From NCBI GenBank assembly GCA_902492235.1, contig CABUKS010000006.1:1-64000 (forward strand): a DNA stretch of 64,000 bases, in the 5' to 3' direction. Each line of letters starts with the position of its first letter. The stretch's first letter is position 1. This document shows positions 51,117 to 60,216 of the stretch, piece by piece. This DNA comes from an uncultured Collinsella sp. (GTDB lineage: Bacteria > Actinomycetota > Coriobacteriia > Coriobacteriales > Coriobacteriaceae). The notes below the pieces were generated by a model. The model ran no database searches. It was not told the origin of the DNA and worked only from the letters and a program-made list of their open reading frames with translations. The position numbers and the translations under genes are program-made.

Positions 51117-51139
51117 GACCCCTGTCCGGAGTCGCCCTT
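51111..51139 (-). terminator. Terminator of pnp
   Basis: 9-bp stem AAGGGCGAC/GTCGCCCTT, 11-nt loop, followed on the - strand by TTGCTT, so the T run is short. It starts 24 bp after the pnp stop and overlaps the outer arm of hairpin element B2 by six bases. Confidence 0.7.
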
Positions 51140-51162
51140 GTTGAGCTGCTTATGTGTAGCTT

Positions 51163-53409
51163 TTACTCGGCGTCGTGGTGACGACGGGGCTTGCGGCCTC
51201 CGTTGTCGCCGGGACGGCGAGGACGATCGCTGCGCTCGGAGCGCTCGCGACGCGGACGCTCACGGCGCTGGAAGTGCTCGCCGTCGCCTTCGGAGGCACC
51301 CTCGGCACGAGCAGGGGCCTCGGGCTTGTCCAGACGATCGAGCGAGATCTTGCCGCGATCGTCGACCTCGATGACGACGACCTTGACCTCGTCGCCCACG
51401 TTGAGGACGTCCTCGACCTTCTCCACGCGGCCCTTGGCGACGCGGGAGATATGCAGCAGGCCGTCCTTGCCGGGCAGCAGGTTGACGAAGGCGCCGAAGG
51501 GCTGGATGGAGACCACGCGACCGGTGTACTCCTCGCCCGGCTCGGGAACCTTGATGATGAGCTTGATGCGCTCGACAGCCTGATCGACGGACTCGCCGGT
51601 GCCGCCGACAAAGACGGTGCCGTCCTCCTGGATGTCGACCGAAGCACCGGTCTCGTCCTGAATGCCGCGGATGACCTTACCGCCGGAACCGATGACGTCG
51701 CGGATCTTGTCAGTCGGAACCTGGATGGAGACGATACGCGGAGCGGTGCTGCGCGTGGTGCGGCGCGGCTCGGGGATCACATCGAGCATCTTCTGCAGAA
51801 TGAAGGCGCGACCCTCCTTGGCCTGCTGCAGAGCGCGGGCCAGGATGTCGAAGGTGAGGCCGGTGGCCTTGTTGTCCATCTGCAGGGCGGTGATGCCCTC
51901 GGTGGTGCCGGTGACCTTAAAGTCCATGTCGCCCAGGAAGTCCTCGAGACCCTGGATGTCGGACAGGACCACGGTCTTGCCCTCCTCCTGGATCAGGCCC
52001 ATGGCGATACCGGAGACCGGGCGCTTAATGGGCACGCCGCCGTCCATAAGGGCGAGCGTGGAGCCGCAGGTCGAAGCCATCGAAGAGGAGCCGTTGGACT
52101 CCATGACCTCGGAGACGACGCGGATGGCGTAGGGGAACTCGTTCTCGTCGGGAAGCACCGGAAGCAGAGCGCGCTCGGCCAGATTGCCATGGCCGATCTC
52201 GCGGCGCTTGGGGCTACCCATGCGGCCGGTCTCGCCGGTGCAGAAAGGCGGGAAGTTGTAGTGGTGCATGTAGCGCTTGCCCTCGGTGGGCTCGATGGTA
52301 TCCAGACGCTGGCCCTCGTTGAGCATACCGAGCGACAGGACGGAAAGCACCTGGGTCTGGCCACGCTGGAACAGACCAGAGCCGTGAACGAGCGGCAGGT
52401 AGTTGTCCTTCACCATGATGGGACGGATCTCGTCGGCGGCACGGCCGTCGACGCGCTCGCCGGTCTCGACGACCATGGTGCGCATGGCCTTCTTCTCGAG
52501 CTTCTTGAGCGCCACGGGGATCTCGCGCTCCCAAGCGGCCTGCTCCTCCTCGGTGAACTCGGCGCGGATGGACTCCTTCAGAGCCTCGACCTTACCGATA
52601 CGGGAGAGCTTGTCGGCGTCGCGAAGGGCGGCAGCCATCTCGTCGTAGTGGGCGAAGATGCGCTCCTGGACCTCCTCGACGGGCTGGTCGAGCGGGTACT
52701 CCTTCTTGACGATGGGGCCGTTAACCTGCTCCCACTCGGCGACGAACTCGTCCTGAGCCTGGCAGAAAGCAGCAAGGGCCTCCTGGCCAAACTTCATAGC
52801 GGCGAGCATGTCGTCCTCGGAGATCTCCTCGGCGCCGGCCTCGACCATCGAGATGAAGTCGGCGGATCCGCCCAGCTCCAGGTCCAAATCGGAGTTCTCG
52901 CGCTCCTCGTAGGTGGGGTTGACGATAAACTCGCCGGTCTCCACGTTACGGCCGATGCGCACGCAGGCAAGCGGGCCCTCGAAGGGCACGCCGCCGAGCG
53001 TCATGGCCAGGGAGGCACCCATGACGTTGATGACGTCGAAGGGGTTGACCTGGTCGGCGACGAGCGAGGTAGCGACAATGTGTACCTCGTTGCGGAAGCC
53101 GTCCGGGAAGCTCGGGCGAATCGGACGGTCGATCATGCGCGCGGTGAGCGTGGCCTTCTCGCTGGGACGGCCCTCACGCTTGAGGTAGCCACCCGGGATG
53201 CGGCCGGCAGCGTACATCTTCTCGTTGAAGTCGACGGTCAGCGGGAAGAAGTCATAGTTCTTGCGCTCCTTGGAGACGACCACGGTATCGAGCATCGTGG
53301 TGTCGCCCTGCTTGACCAGACAGGCGCCAGTGGCCTGCTTGGCAAGCTCGCCGGACTCAAAGGTGTAGGTCTTGCCGTACAGCTCAAAGGTCTTGGATAC
53401 GAGTGTCAT
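51163..53409 (-). CDS. pnp: Polyribonucleotide nucleotidyltransferase
   Basis: 748-residue phosphorolytic 3'-to-5' exoribonuclease. Two RNase PH domains (about 1-230 and 330-560), then a KH domain (near 575-640, VIGSGGKVIRGIQDETG) and an S1 domain (near 645-715, GEEYTGRVVSIQPFGAFVNL). The C-terminal tail of about 30 residues is rich in Arg (RPRRERSERSDRPRR). AAAGGAG precedes the ATG. rpsO is immediately upstream, the classical rpsO-pnp pair. Confidence 0.96.
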   Translation of the reverse strand: MTLVSKTFELYGKTYTFESGELAKQATGACLVKQGDTTMLDTVVVSKERKNYDFFPLTVDFNEKMYAAGRIPGGYLKREGRPSEKATLTARMIDRPIRPSFPDGFRNEVHIVATSLVADQVNPFDVINVMGASLAMTLGGVPFEGPLACVRIGRNVETGEFIVNPTYEERENSDLDLELGGSADFISMVEAGAEEISEDDMLAAMKFGQEALAAFCQAQDEFVAEWEQVNGPIVKKEYPLDQPVEEVQERIFAHYDEMAAALRDADKLSRIGKVEALKESIRAEFTEEEQAAWEREIPVALKKLEKKAMRTMVVETGERVDGRAADEIRPIMVKDNYLPLVHGSGLFQRGQTQVLSVLSLGMLNEGQRLDTIEPTEGKRYMHHYNFPPFCTGETGRMGSPKRREIGHGNLAERALLPVLPDENEFPYAIRVVSEVMESNGSSSMASTCGSTLALMDGGVPIKRPVSGIAMGLIQEEGKTVVLSDIQGLEDFLGDMDFKVTGTTEGITALQMDNKATGLTFDILARALQQAKEGRAFILQKMLDVIPEPRRTTRSTAPRIVSIQVPTDKIRDVIGSGGKVIRGIQDETGASVDIQEDGTVFVGGTGESVDQAVERIKLIIKVPEPGEEYTGRVVSIQPFGAFVNLLPGKDGLLHISRVAKGRVEKVEDVLNVGDEVKVVVIEVDDRGKISLDRLDKPEAPARAEGASEGDGEHFQRRERPRRERSERSDRPRRPGDNGGRKPRRHHDAE

Positions 53410-53422
53410 TGTTCTCCTTTAC

Positions 53423-53445
53423 CCCACAGGCCCCTTGCCTGCGGG
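53423..53445 (-). promoter_or_regulatory. Leader hairpin just before the pnp ribosome site
   Basis: 9-bp stem (one G-U), 5-nt loop, ending 2 bp from the AAAGGAG. Its place could influence pnp translation or allow PNPase-dependent autoregulation; that is inference. Confidence 0.4.
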
Positions 53446-53512
53446 CTTCTCATGTGACGCGGGCCCCCTGCCCCCGCCACGCTTCAGAGCGTGATTGTTC
53501 ACGCCCTTACAC

Positions 53513-53543
53513 AAAAAGAGCGTCCCGCATGCAGGACGCTCTT
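53513..53543 (-). terminator. Terminator/attenuator between rpsO and pnp
   Basis: 10-bp stem AAGAGCGTCC/GGACGCTCTT with an 8-nt loop and TTT following on the - strand, 17 bp after the rpsO stop. Confidence 0.8.
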
Positions 53544-53559
53544 AGCATGTACAAGTTCG

Positions 53560-53838
53560 CTACTGAATATTGTCGCGAATGCCCAGAGCCTTGATGAGCT
53601 CACGGTACTCGACGATGTCGTTCTTCTTGATGTAGGAGAGAAGACGACGACGACGACCGACGAGCATGAGCAGGCCACGACGGGTGTGGAAGTCCTTCTG
53701 GTGGGACTTCATGTGCTCGGTCAGCTCCTTGATGCGCTCGGACAGGATGGCGACCTGAACCTTGGGGTTGCCGGTGTCGACCGGGGTGTTACCGAACTGG
53801 GCAGTCAGCTCCGCCTTGCGCTCTTTGGAAACAGTCAT
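53560..53838 (-). CDS. rpsO: 30S ribosomal protein S15
   Basis: 92 residues, the normal size. Start MTVSKERKAELTAQFG; VQVAILSERIKELTEHMKSH near 28-47 and GLLMLVGRRRRLLSYIKKND near 55-74 are diagnostic. It binds 16S rRNA in the 30S platform. ATG 53838 has GAAAGG upstream; the longer frame to 53934 is not S15. Confidence 0.96.
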   Translation of the reverse strand: MTVSKERKAELTAQFGNTPVDTGNPKVQVAILSERIKELTEHMKSHQKDFHTRRGLLMLVGRRRRLLSYIKKNDIVEYRELIKALGIRDNIQ

Positions 53839-53976
53839 TGTTTCACCTTTCGTTTTACGTCGCCCTCGGGCGACTCGATTCGCCTCGGACTGGGAAGCCG
53901 CCGGTGGAGCGAGCAACCAAGGTCGAGGTACCAACAGGTCGGTATGTTACCACAAGCAGCCCGCGCCTGCGCATCA

Positions 53977-54726
53977 TCACCGACCCAACATGAATTCCAT
54001 CGCACGGAGGCGCTGATCGGTGTGCGTCGCAGCCCAAACATGCGAAAGCCCCAACAAAAAGGCTGCGGTATGGGGGTCGACCCTCTCGGCCATGAGCGCA
54101 TCGAAGGTCATGGACATGAGGGCGCGCAGCCACGCGACCTCACCGGTCGACACCAGCTCGGCACCCGGAACGCTCGAAGCGCACGACCCGCACATGAGAC
54201 CGCCCGCCTGGGGCGAAAAATACGACAACATGGGGTCTCCGCACAGCACGCAGGCCGAAAAATCGGGTCGATAGCCAACGTGCGACAGCAGTTTAAAGAC
54301 ATATGCCGCCACAAGTAGATCCATGTGTGCCGTGTCGAGCCCACTGCCCACCAGGGCAAGCGCTCGCTGCGTTATAGCAAAGGTGAACGGGTCCTCGGCG
54401 TCCTCGAACGAGCACACGCGCGCGACCTCGGCGATCGCGCTTGCCGCGCATGTCGTCTCGTAATCGGGCGCAACGCCGAGCGGAGCCTCCATAAGCTCGG
54501 CCTGGGAAACCACGTCGAGCGACCGTCCATGCGCAAGCAGCATATCGACGGTACAGAACAGCTCGCAGCGCGCCGCCAACCGCCCGCCGGGCTTACGCGC
54601 ACCCTTTGCCACGGCACGAACCTGCCGACCCCGCTCGTCAAGCATCGTCAGGATCAGGTCGGTCTCTTTGAGCTTCGTCTTGTCGAGGACGAGCACCTTG
54701 GTGCGATATGTCCGGGAGCCTGCCAT
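53977..54726 (-). CDS. recO: DNA repair protein RecO
   Basis: 249 residues. An N-terminal OB fold (YRTKVLVLDKTKLKETDLIL near 7-26) is followed by a helical domain with a zinc site (CVLCG near 159 and CGSC near 178). It loads RecA in the RecFOR pathway. It lies 15 bp after era, the usual order. Confidence 0.9.
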   Translation of the reverse strand: MAGSRTYRTKVLVLDKTKLKETDLILTMLDERGRQVRAVAKGARKPGGRLAARCELFCTVDMLLAHGRSLDVVSQAELMEAPLGVAPDYETTCAASAIAEVARVCSFEDAEDPFTFAITQRALALVGSGLDTAHMDLLVAAYVFKLLSHVGYRPDFSACVLCGDPMLSYFSPQAGGLMCGSCASSVPGAELVSTGEVAWLRALMSMTFDALMAERVDPHTAAFLLGLSHVWAATHTDQRLRAMEFMLGR

Positions 54727-54741
54727 GCGTGCCGCGCGCCC

Positions 54742-55812
54742 TTAGTCCTCGGCGTTGTAGCCAAAGCGGCGAATCTGGGCCTCGTCGTCACGCCAGCCGG
54801 CCTTGACCTTCACGTCCAGCTCCAAAAAGACCTGCGTGCCAAAGATGCGCTCAAGATCGCGACGGGCGTCGATACCGATATGCTTGATCATCTCGCCGCC
54901 CTTACCGATGATGATGCCCTTTTGGCCCTCGCGCTCGACGTAAATGGTAGCGTGCACGCGCAGCACCTTCTTGGTCTGCTCGAGCGCATCGCAGATCACG
55001 CCCACGGAGTGCGGGATCTCGTCGCGGGTGCGGCGCAAGACCTTCTCGCGCACAAACTCGGAAACGAGCGTCTCGTCGGAAGCGTCGGTACCCATGTCCT
55101 CGGGGAACCAACGCGGACCTTCGGGCAAAAAGTGCGCAACGGTCTCGATAAAGGCATCGACGTTGAAGTTCTTGACCGACGACGTCACGATCTCGTCGTC
55201 ATACTCCATGAGCTCGTGGGCGGCCTTGAGCTGTTCCACAACCTGTGCGGGGTCGGCCTCATCGGCCTTAGTGAGTACCAGAACCTTCTTGGAACGAGCG
55301 TTCTTGACGCGCTCGGCAACCCAAGCGTCTCCCCTGCCGATCGGCTTGGTGGCATCAATCAAAAACGCGATGACATCGACATCGTTCAGCTCGAACAACG
55401 CGCTCTTGTTGAGCTCGGATCCCAGACCGTCCTTGGGCTTATGAATGCCCGGGGTATCGACAAAGACCAGCTGGTAGCCGGGACGGTTGACGACGGCGCG
55501 CATGCGGCGGCGGGTCGTCTGGGCCACCGGCGAGGTGATGGCGACCTTTTTGCCATAGCAGGCGTTGAGCAGCGTGGACTTACCGGCGTTGGGACGACCG
55601 ACCAGGGCCACGAAGCCGCTGCGGAAACCAGGCTCAACGTCGCCAAAGCCCGCGAGGCTGTCGTCCTCGTCGCACAGGGCGTCGAGCTCCTCATCGCTCA
55701 TGCCCTCAAACGGGTCGAACTCCTCGGCCTCGTCAAACGAATCGGCACCTTCAGCCTCGTCCAGGACCTCGTCATCCAAAACTTCATCGGCAGACTGCAT
55801 ATTGTCGGACAT
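54742..55812 (-). CDS. era: GTPase Era with acidic N-terminal extension
   Basis: 356-residue GTPase for 16S rRNA maturation and 30S assembly. P-loop GRPNAGKST is at 72-80, DTPGIHKP near 119-126, TKAD near 183 and a KH domain with GIIIGKGGEMIKHIG near 297-311. The first 60 or so residues are almost entirely Asp/Glu/Ser-rich and have no counterpart in ordinary Era, which starts about ten residues before the P-loop. No internal start codon with a better ribosome site was seen. Confidence 0.93.
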   Translation of the reverse strand: MSDNMQSADEVLDDEVLDEAEGADSFDEAEEFDPFEGMSDEELDALCDEDDSLAGFGDVEPGFRSGFVALVGRPNAGKSTLLNACYGKKVAITSPVAQTTRRRMRAVVNRPGYQLVFVDTPGIHKPKDGLGSELNKSALFELNDVDVIAFLIDATKPIGRGDAWVAERVKNARSKKVLVLTKADEADPAQVVEQLKAAHELMEYDDEIVTSSVKNFNVDAFIETVAHFLPEGPRWFPEDMGTDASDETLVSEFVREKVLRRTRDEIPHSVGVICDALEQTKKVLRVHATIYVEREGQKGIIIGKGGEMIKHIGIDARRDLERIFGTQVFLELDVKVKAGWRDDEAQIRRFGYNAED

Positions 55813-55824
55813 GGGAATCCCTTT

Positions 55825-56202
55825 CTAAATAAAGCCGAGCGCGTGGGCAAATACCAGCAAGCCCACAATCGCGGCGGTGATGGAAAGAACGTATACAGAG
55901 GCGGCGGCGATGTCCTTCGCACGCTTGGCCAGCGGATGGAGCTCCTGGGTCGCTAGGTCGACGATAGCCTCCATAGCGGTGTTGCACAGCTCGCCGTGAA
56001 TCACCAGGCCACAACAGATGATAATCGTGGCCCACTCGGCAATGTCGAGGCCCACGATACAGCCGGCAATGACGGTGCACACGCCCGCCACGAGCATGAC
56101 CTTAATGTTGCGCTCGGTCTTGACGGCGGTGACGAAGCCCTCCATGGCGTAGGAAAACGACTTTAAGAAGGACGGATGGTCCTTGTTCGATCCGGGAATC
56201 AT
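55825..56202 (-). CDS. dgkA: Diacylglycerol/undecaprenol kinase
   Basis: 125-residue small membrane kinase. The start has FAYAMEG-like SFSYAMEGFVTAVKTERNIK. Three membrane helices and the catalytic region ELCNTAMEAIVDLATQELHPLAKRAKDIAAA (written in two family blocks, near 70-100) are complete. In Gram-positive bacteria it usually phosphorylates undecaprenol. It lies between ybeY and era, a conserved place. Confidence 0.92.
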   Translation of the reverse strand: MIPGSNKDHPSFLKSFSYAMEGFVTAVKTERNIKVMLVAGVCTVIAGCIVGLDIAEWATIIICCGLVIHGELCNTAMEAIVDLATQELHPLAKRAKDIAAASVYVLSITAAIVGLLVFAHALGFI

Positions 56203-56211
56203 AGACGGCTC

Positions 56212-56721
56212 CTAGTCGTGGGCGTGGTTGGTGATGGGGCCGACGTGGACTAGCTTGGGGTCCTCGCCGCGCTCGAGCGCCAGATCGCGCAGGATGGCGT
56301 CCTCGCGGGCCTCCATGACCTCGGCCTCGTCGTCCTCGATATGGTCATAGCCCAGCAGGTGCAGCATGCCGTGTACGAGCATCAGACGACACTCGTCAGC
56401 GGGGCTATTGCCAAAACCGGGGGCCTGACGGGCAATAACCTGCGGGGCCAAGATGATATCGCCGAGCTCGAGCGTCTCGTCGGCGGGAATATCCTCGTCA
56501 AAGGCCGAGTCGCATTCAAACGAGAGCACATCGGTGGTGCGGTCGATACCGCGCCACTCGTGGTTGAGCTCGTGCATCTCGTCCTCGTCGACATACGAAA
56601 GGGAAATCTCGACTTCACGCTCAACGCCCTCGGCGGCAAGCACAACCTCGCAGATGTGCTCCACCTCATGCGCGTCGAGCAGCGTATCGAGCTCGGCATC
56701 GTTGCTGATCAATACACTCAA
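56212..56721 (-). CDS. ybeY: Endoribonuclease YbeY
   Basis: 169-residue zinc endoribonuclease for 16S rRNA 3' end maturation. The zinc motif HGMLHLLGYDH is at about 118-128. The NHEWRGIDRTTDVLSF stretch near 54-70 is typical. Its start overlaps the phoH stop by 4 bp. Confidence 0.94.
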   Translation of the reverse strand: MSVLISNDAELDTLLDAHEVEHICEVVLAAEGVEREVEISLSYVDEDEMHELNHEWRGIDRTTDVLSFECDSAFDEDIPADETLELGDIILAPQVIARQAPGFGNSPADECRLMLVHGMLHLLGYDHIEDDEAEVMEAREDAILRDLALERGEDPKLVHVGPITNHAHD

Positions 56722-57704
56722 CGGGACTCCTTTCGGTCACGTACGCGCTTCTCGCGCACATCATCATAAGTATCGTATGCCTCGACGATACGTCCCACCA
56801 AGGCATGGCGCACCACGTCGGCACGCTCGAGGTGCGAAAATGCGACATCATCGACACGGCCCAAAATCTTCTCGACATCCGCCAAGCCACCACGACGACC
56901 CACCAGGTCACGCTGGCTCAGGTCGCCGGTAATCACGAACTTGGAGTTGAAGCCCAGGCGCGTCAGGAACATCTTCATCTGCTCGGGCGTGGTATTTTGC
57001 GCCTCGTCGAGCACCACGAAGGCATCACTCAGCGTGCGGCCGCGCATGTAGGCAAGCGGGGCGATCTCGATCACGCCGCGCTCCATAAGCTCATCGGTGC
57101 GCTCGCGATCCATCATGTCAAAAAGGGCGTCGTAAAGCGGACGCATGTAGGGATCGATCTTTTCCTCGAGGGTGCCGGGCAAAAAGCCCAGATTCTCCCC
57201 CGCCTCGACAACCGGACGCGTCAAGATCAGACGGCCCACCTCGTGACGCTTGAGCGCGGCAAGGGCGAGCGCCATGGCCAGATAGGTCTTACCGGTGCCG
57301 GCAGGACCCAGGCCAAACGTGATGGTATGCGTGCGGATGGCATCCACATAGCGCTTTTGGCCGAGCGTCTTGGGGCGAATGACGCGGCCGCGATACGAAA
57401 GCAGCACGTCATCGCGAAGCGACGTAGCCTCGTGCTCACCGTCGCGCAAGACGGCCAGGCAGCGAGAGACATCGTCGGCAGACAGCGTGCGCCCGGCGGC
57501 CGCCTCGCGAAAAGCGTGCTCGAAAAAGCGCGCCACGAGTTCGACCTCGTCCGGGTCGCCGCTCACGGAGATGCTATCGCCACGGGCGACCACATGAGCG
57601 CGAACCAAGCTCTCGAGCGCACGAAGGACGCCGTCGCCGGCGCCCAAAACGCGCGAGGGATCAATCCCCTCGGGAACGGTAAGTCTAATCTTCGAGGCTT
57701 CCAT
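56718..57704 (-). CDS. PhoH-like ATPase
   Basis: 328 residues. An N-terminal KH-like part (about 1-85) is followed by the PhoH ATPase with Walker A GLGPAGTGKT near 145-154, LTRPVVEAGENLGFLPG near 175-191 and VLDEAQNT near 240. This is the long YbeZ-type form linked to YbeY and RNA metabolism. I start it at ATG 57704, overlapping mtaB by 20 bp, with GGGAGG 3 bp upstream (short spacing). Confidence 0.92.
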   Translation of the reverse strand: MEASKIRLTVPEGIDPSRVLGAGDGVLRALESLVRAHVVARGDSISVSGDPDEVELVARFFEHAFREAAAGRTLSADDVSRCLAVLRDGEHEATSLRDDVLLSYRGRVIRPKTLGQKRYVDAIRTHTITFGLGPAGTGKTYLAMALALAALKRHEVGRLILTRPVVEAGENLGFLPGTLEEKIDPYMRPLYDALFDMMDRERTDELMERGVIEIAPLAYMRGRTLSDAFVVLDEAQNTTPEQMKMFLTRLGFNSKFVITGDLSQRDLVGRRGGLADVEKILGRVDDVAFSHLERADVVRHALVGRIVEAYDTYDDVREKRVRDRKESR

Positions 57705-58977
57705 GAACCTCCCTGCGTGCATGGACCAAGCCGGAATCATCGACTCCGATGATAGCAACATCGAGCAGGCACGGGGCTGTAAGTCCACAGGTATCGTCAA
57801 GACGGGCATGATGGAACGAGCCGAGCGTCAGGTTGTCACCATACTCGAGCACGGCACGCTCGACCGTGCCCACGCGACGACGAGCGTCGGCAATGGCGAG
57901 CTCCTGTGCGGCGGCCCGCATACGGCGGCTGCGCTCGGCCATAACCTCGGGCGGCACCTGGTCGGGCATCTCGGCAGCAAGGGTGCCGGGACGCTTGCTG
58001 TAGCGGAACACGTGCATACGCGAGAAACCCACACGGCGGCACAGCGCCAGCGACTCCTCGAACTCCTCGTCCGTCTCGCCAGGGAAGCCGACAATAACGT
58101 CGCAAGAAAGTGACGCCTGTGGCAGATTGGCGCGAATCATACGCACCGTGTCCTCAAAGGCCTCGGCACTATAGGGACGGCCCATGCGATGCAGGGTCGC
58201 CGTGCAGCCGGACTGCACGGGCAGGTGCAAAAACGGGGCGACACGCTGCGGGTAGCGCGCCATAACCTTAAGCAGGCGCTCGGAGATATCCATAGGCTCG
58301 ACCGAGGAAATGCGCACATGCGGAATAGACGTGCGCTCCATGATGGCCTCGAGCAGCTCATCGATTTCGACGTGCTCGTCGGTCGCGCTCTTGCCATCGT
58401 AGGCACCCAAGTTCACACCGGTCAGCACCACCTCGGGCACGCCGGCCTCCTGGGCCTCGCGAACTTGCTCGAGCACGGACTCGACGGGCACGGAGCGCTC
58501 GGGGCCGCGTGCCTTCCACACAATGCAATAGGTGCAGCGATGGTTGCAGCCGTCCTGAATCTTCACGCCCAGGCGAGAGCGACCAAGCACATCGACCACC
58601 TCGCCATCGCTGCAGGCGGGAACGTTATCGGACTCAACGCCCAGCACCTCGCAGACACGTTCGGCGACATCGATCTTGGACGGCTCGGCGATCACGCGAT
58701 CCGAAAGCTCCAGCAGCTCCTCAGGATGCAAATTGACCACGCATCCGGTCACGACCACATAGGGCTCGTTTGGATAGGCCAGCGCATGACGGACGGCCTT
58801 ACGGGTCTTGGCCTCGGCCTCGCCCGTAACGGCACAGGTGTTAATGACGATCAGATCGGCATCCTGGGGCTCCACAATAGCAAAGCCCAGGCGCATAAGG
58901 TCGGCAGTGATACGGTCAGACTCAACCCGGTTGACACGGCAGCCGAGGTTGACGACGGAAATATGGGGTGCGAGCAC
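57685..58977 (-). CDS. mtaB: tRNA (t6A37) methylthiotransferase
   Basis: 430-residue radical SAM methylthiotransferase turning t6A37 into ms2t6A in tRNAs reading ANN codons. The N-terminal cysteines LGCRVNRVES, NTCAVT and TGCVV are as in MtaB. The radical SAM motif is CNHRCTYC near 142-149. The following stretch CIVWKARGPERSV differs from the usual IPYxRG. It is the third MTTase in the window beside MiaB and RimO, each with a distinct N-terminal motif. Confidence 0.92.
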   Translation of the reverse strand: MLAPHISVVNLGCRVNRVESDRITADLMRLGFAIVEPQDADLIVINTCAVTGEAEAKTRKAVRHALAYPNEPYVVVTGCVVNLHPEELLELSDRVIAEPSKIDVAERVCEVLGVESDNVPACSDGEVVDVLGRSRLGVKIQDGCNHRCTYCIVWKARGPERSVPVESVLEQVREAQEAGVPEVVLTGVNLGAYDGKSATDEHVEIDELLEAIMERTSIPHVRISSVEPMDISERLLKVMARYPQRVAPFLHLPVQSGCTATLHRMGRPYSAEAFEDTVRMIRANLPQASLSCDVIVGFPGETDEEFEESLALCRRVGFSRMHVFRYSKRPGTLAAEMPDQVPPEVMAERSRRMRAAAQELAIADARRRVGTVERAVLEYGDNLTLGSFHHARLDDTCGLTAPCLLDVAIIGVDDSGLVHARREVHGSLED

Positions 58978-58986
58978 GCGGGCTCC

Positions 58987-60135
58987 TTAATCGAGGATAT
59001 CATCGAGGGCACTCTTAATACGGTCGGTCACCGACTTCTTACCAGAAGCGACGTCATCGCCCATCTCATCGGCAAAAGCACGGAGCAGTTCGCGTTGCTT
59101 ATTGGAAAGATTGGTGGGAACGACCACGCGCAGTTGCACGATCAGGCGGCCACGCGAACCGCCACCGCCAATGCGCGGCATGCCGTAATTATTGACGCTC
59201 ACGGTGTCGCCGTACTGGGCGCCGGCGGGAACCGTCACCTTAACGACCTCGTCGGGCATAATGCCCTCGACCTCGATCTCGCAGCCGAGCGCAGCCTGCG
59301 CAATCGAGATATCGCTCACCAGGTACAGGTCGTCACCGTTGCGCTTAAAGCGCTCATGGTCGGCAACGCGCACGTTGACAATCAGGTCGCCCGAAGGCTC
59401 GCCGCGAAGGCCGGCCTCGCCAAAGCCGCTCACACGCAGCTGGCGACCGGTCGAAACGCCGGCGGGAATATCGATGTCGATCTTTTCGTGCGAAGGCGTG
59501 CGGCCCTGGCCGTCACAGGTCTCGCAGGGATGATCGATGACCGTGCCCTCGCCGTGGCAGTCGGGGCAAGGCGAAGAGGACTGGACCTGGCCCAAAAAAG
59601 AGCGCTGGACCGTGGTGACATAGCCCGTGCCGTGGCAGCGGCTGCACTGTTTTTCGGTCGCACCGTCAGCCTTGCCCGTACCGTTGCAATCCTCGCAGGG
59701 AGCAAGGCGGTCATAGCTGATCGTCTTTTTGCAGCCGAGCGCCGCCTCCTCAAGGGTCACCGAAAGCGAGATGGCCATGTCACGTCCGCGACGACGCTCA
59801 CGACGGCTGCGGGCGCCACCGCCGGCACCGCCGCCAAAGAACGACGAGAACAAGTCGTCCATGCCCATGCCACCAAAGATATCGTTGATATCGACGTAGC
59901 CCGAACCACCAGGGCCGTCGGCGGTGCCGTAACGGTCGTAGTTAGCACGCTTCTGCTCGTCGGAAAGAACGGAATAGGCCTCGTTGAGTTCCTTGAACTT
60001 GGCCTCGGCCTCGGGGTCGTCCGAAACATCCGGGTGTACGGTACGGGCCTTCTTTAGAAACGCGCGCTTAATCGTCCGCGCGTCGGCATCCTTGTCGACG
60101 CCAAGTACCTCGTAGTAATCCCTATTTTCCGACAC
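58987..60135 (-). CDS. dnaJ: Chaperone DnaJ
   Basis: 382-residue type I J-protein. J domain at about 4-68 with HPD, Gly-rich region near 75-110, and four zinc motifs CxxCxGxG (CEDCNGTG, CSRCHGTG, CPDCHGEG, CETCDGQG) between about 145 and 215. Both C-terminal substrate domains are present. I start it at GTG 60135, with AAGGA 7 bp upstream; the frame beyond lacks a J-domain match. dnaK and grpE are not in the window. Confidence 0.93.
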   Translation of the reverse strand: MSENRDYYEVLGVDKDADARTIKRAFLKKARTVHPDVSDDPEAEAKFKELNEAYSVLSDEQKRANYDRYGTADGPGGSGYVDINDIFGGMGMDDLFSSFFGGGAGGGARSRRERRRGRDMAISLSVTLEEAALGCKKTISYDRLAPCEDCNGTGKADGATEKQCSRCHGTGYVTTVQRSFLGQVQSSSPCPDCHGEGTVIDHPCETCDGQGRTPSHEKIDIDIPAGVSTGRQLRVSGFGEAGLRGEPSGDLIVNVRVADHERFKRNGDDLYLVSDISIAQAALGCEIEVEGIMPDEVVKVTVPAGAQYGDTVSVNNYGMPRIGGGGSRGRLIVQLRVVVPTNLSNKQRELLRAFADEMGDDVASGKKSVTDRIKSALDDILD

Positions 60136-60216
60136 GACCGAATCCTTCCGACTTTCATTATTGTCACAGTGCGTCCTATACCCAAGCTGGGCCGACCGCA
60201 AACAGAGGGTTTGATG

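Larger units (their letters stand above)
50522..51162. other. Intergenic region between pnp and rnj, 641 bp
   Basis: No gene. It contains hairpin elements B1 and B2 and the pnp terminator (listed separately), with an AT-richer stretch at 50845-50965 between the elements. A rnj promoter should lie in 50530-50660; I could not pick one with confidence. Confidence 0.6.
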
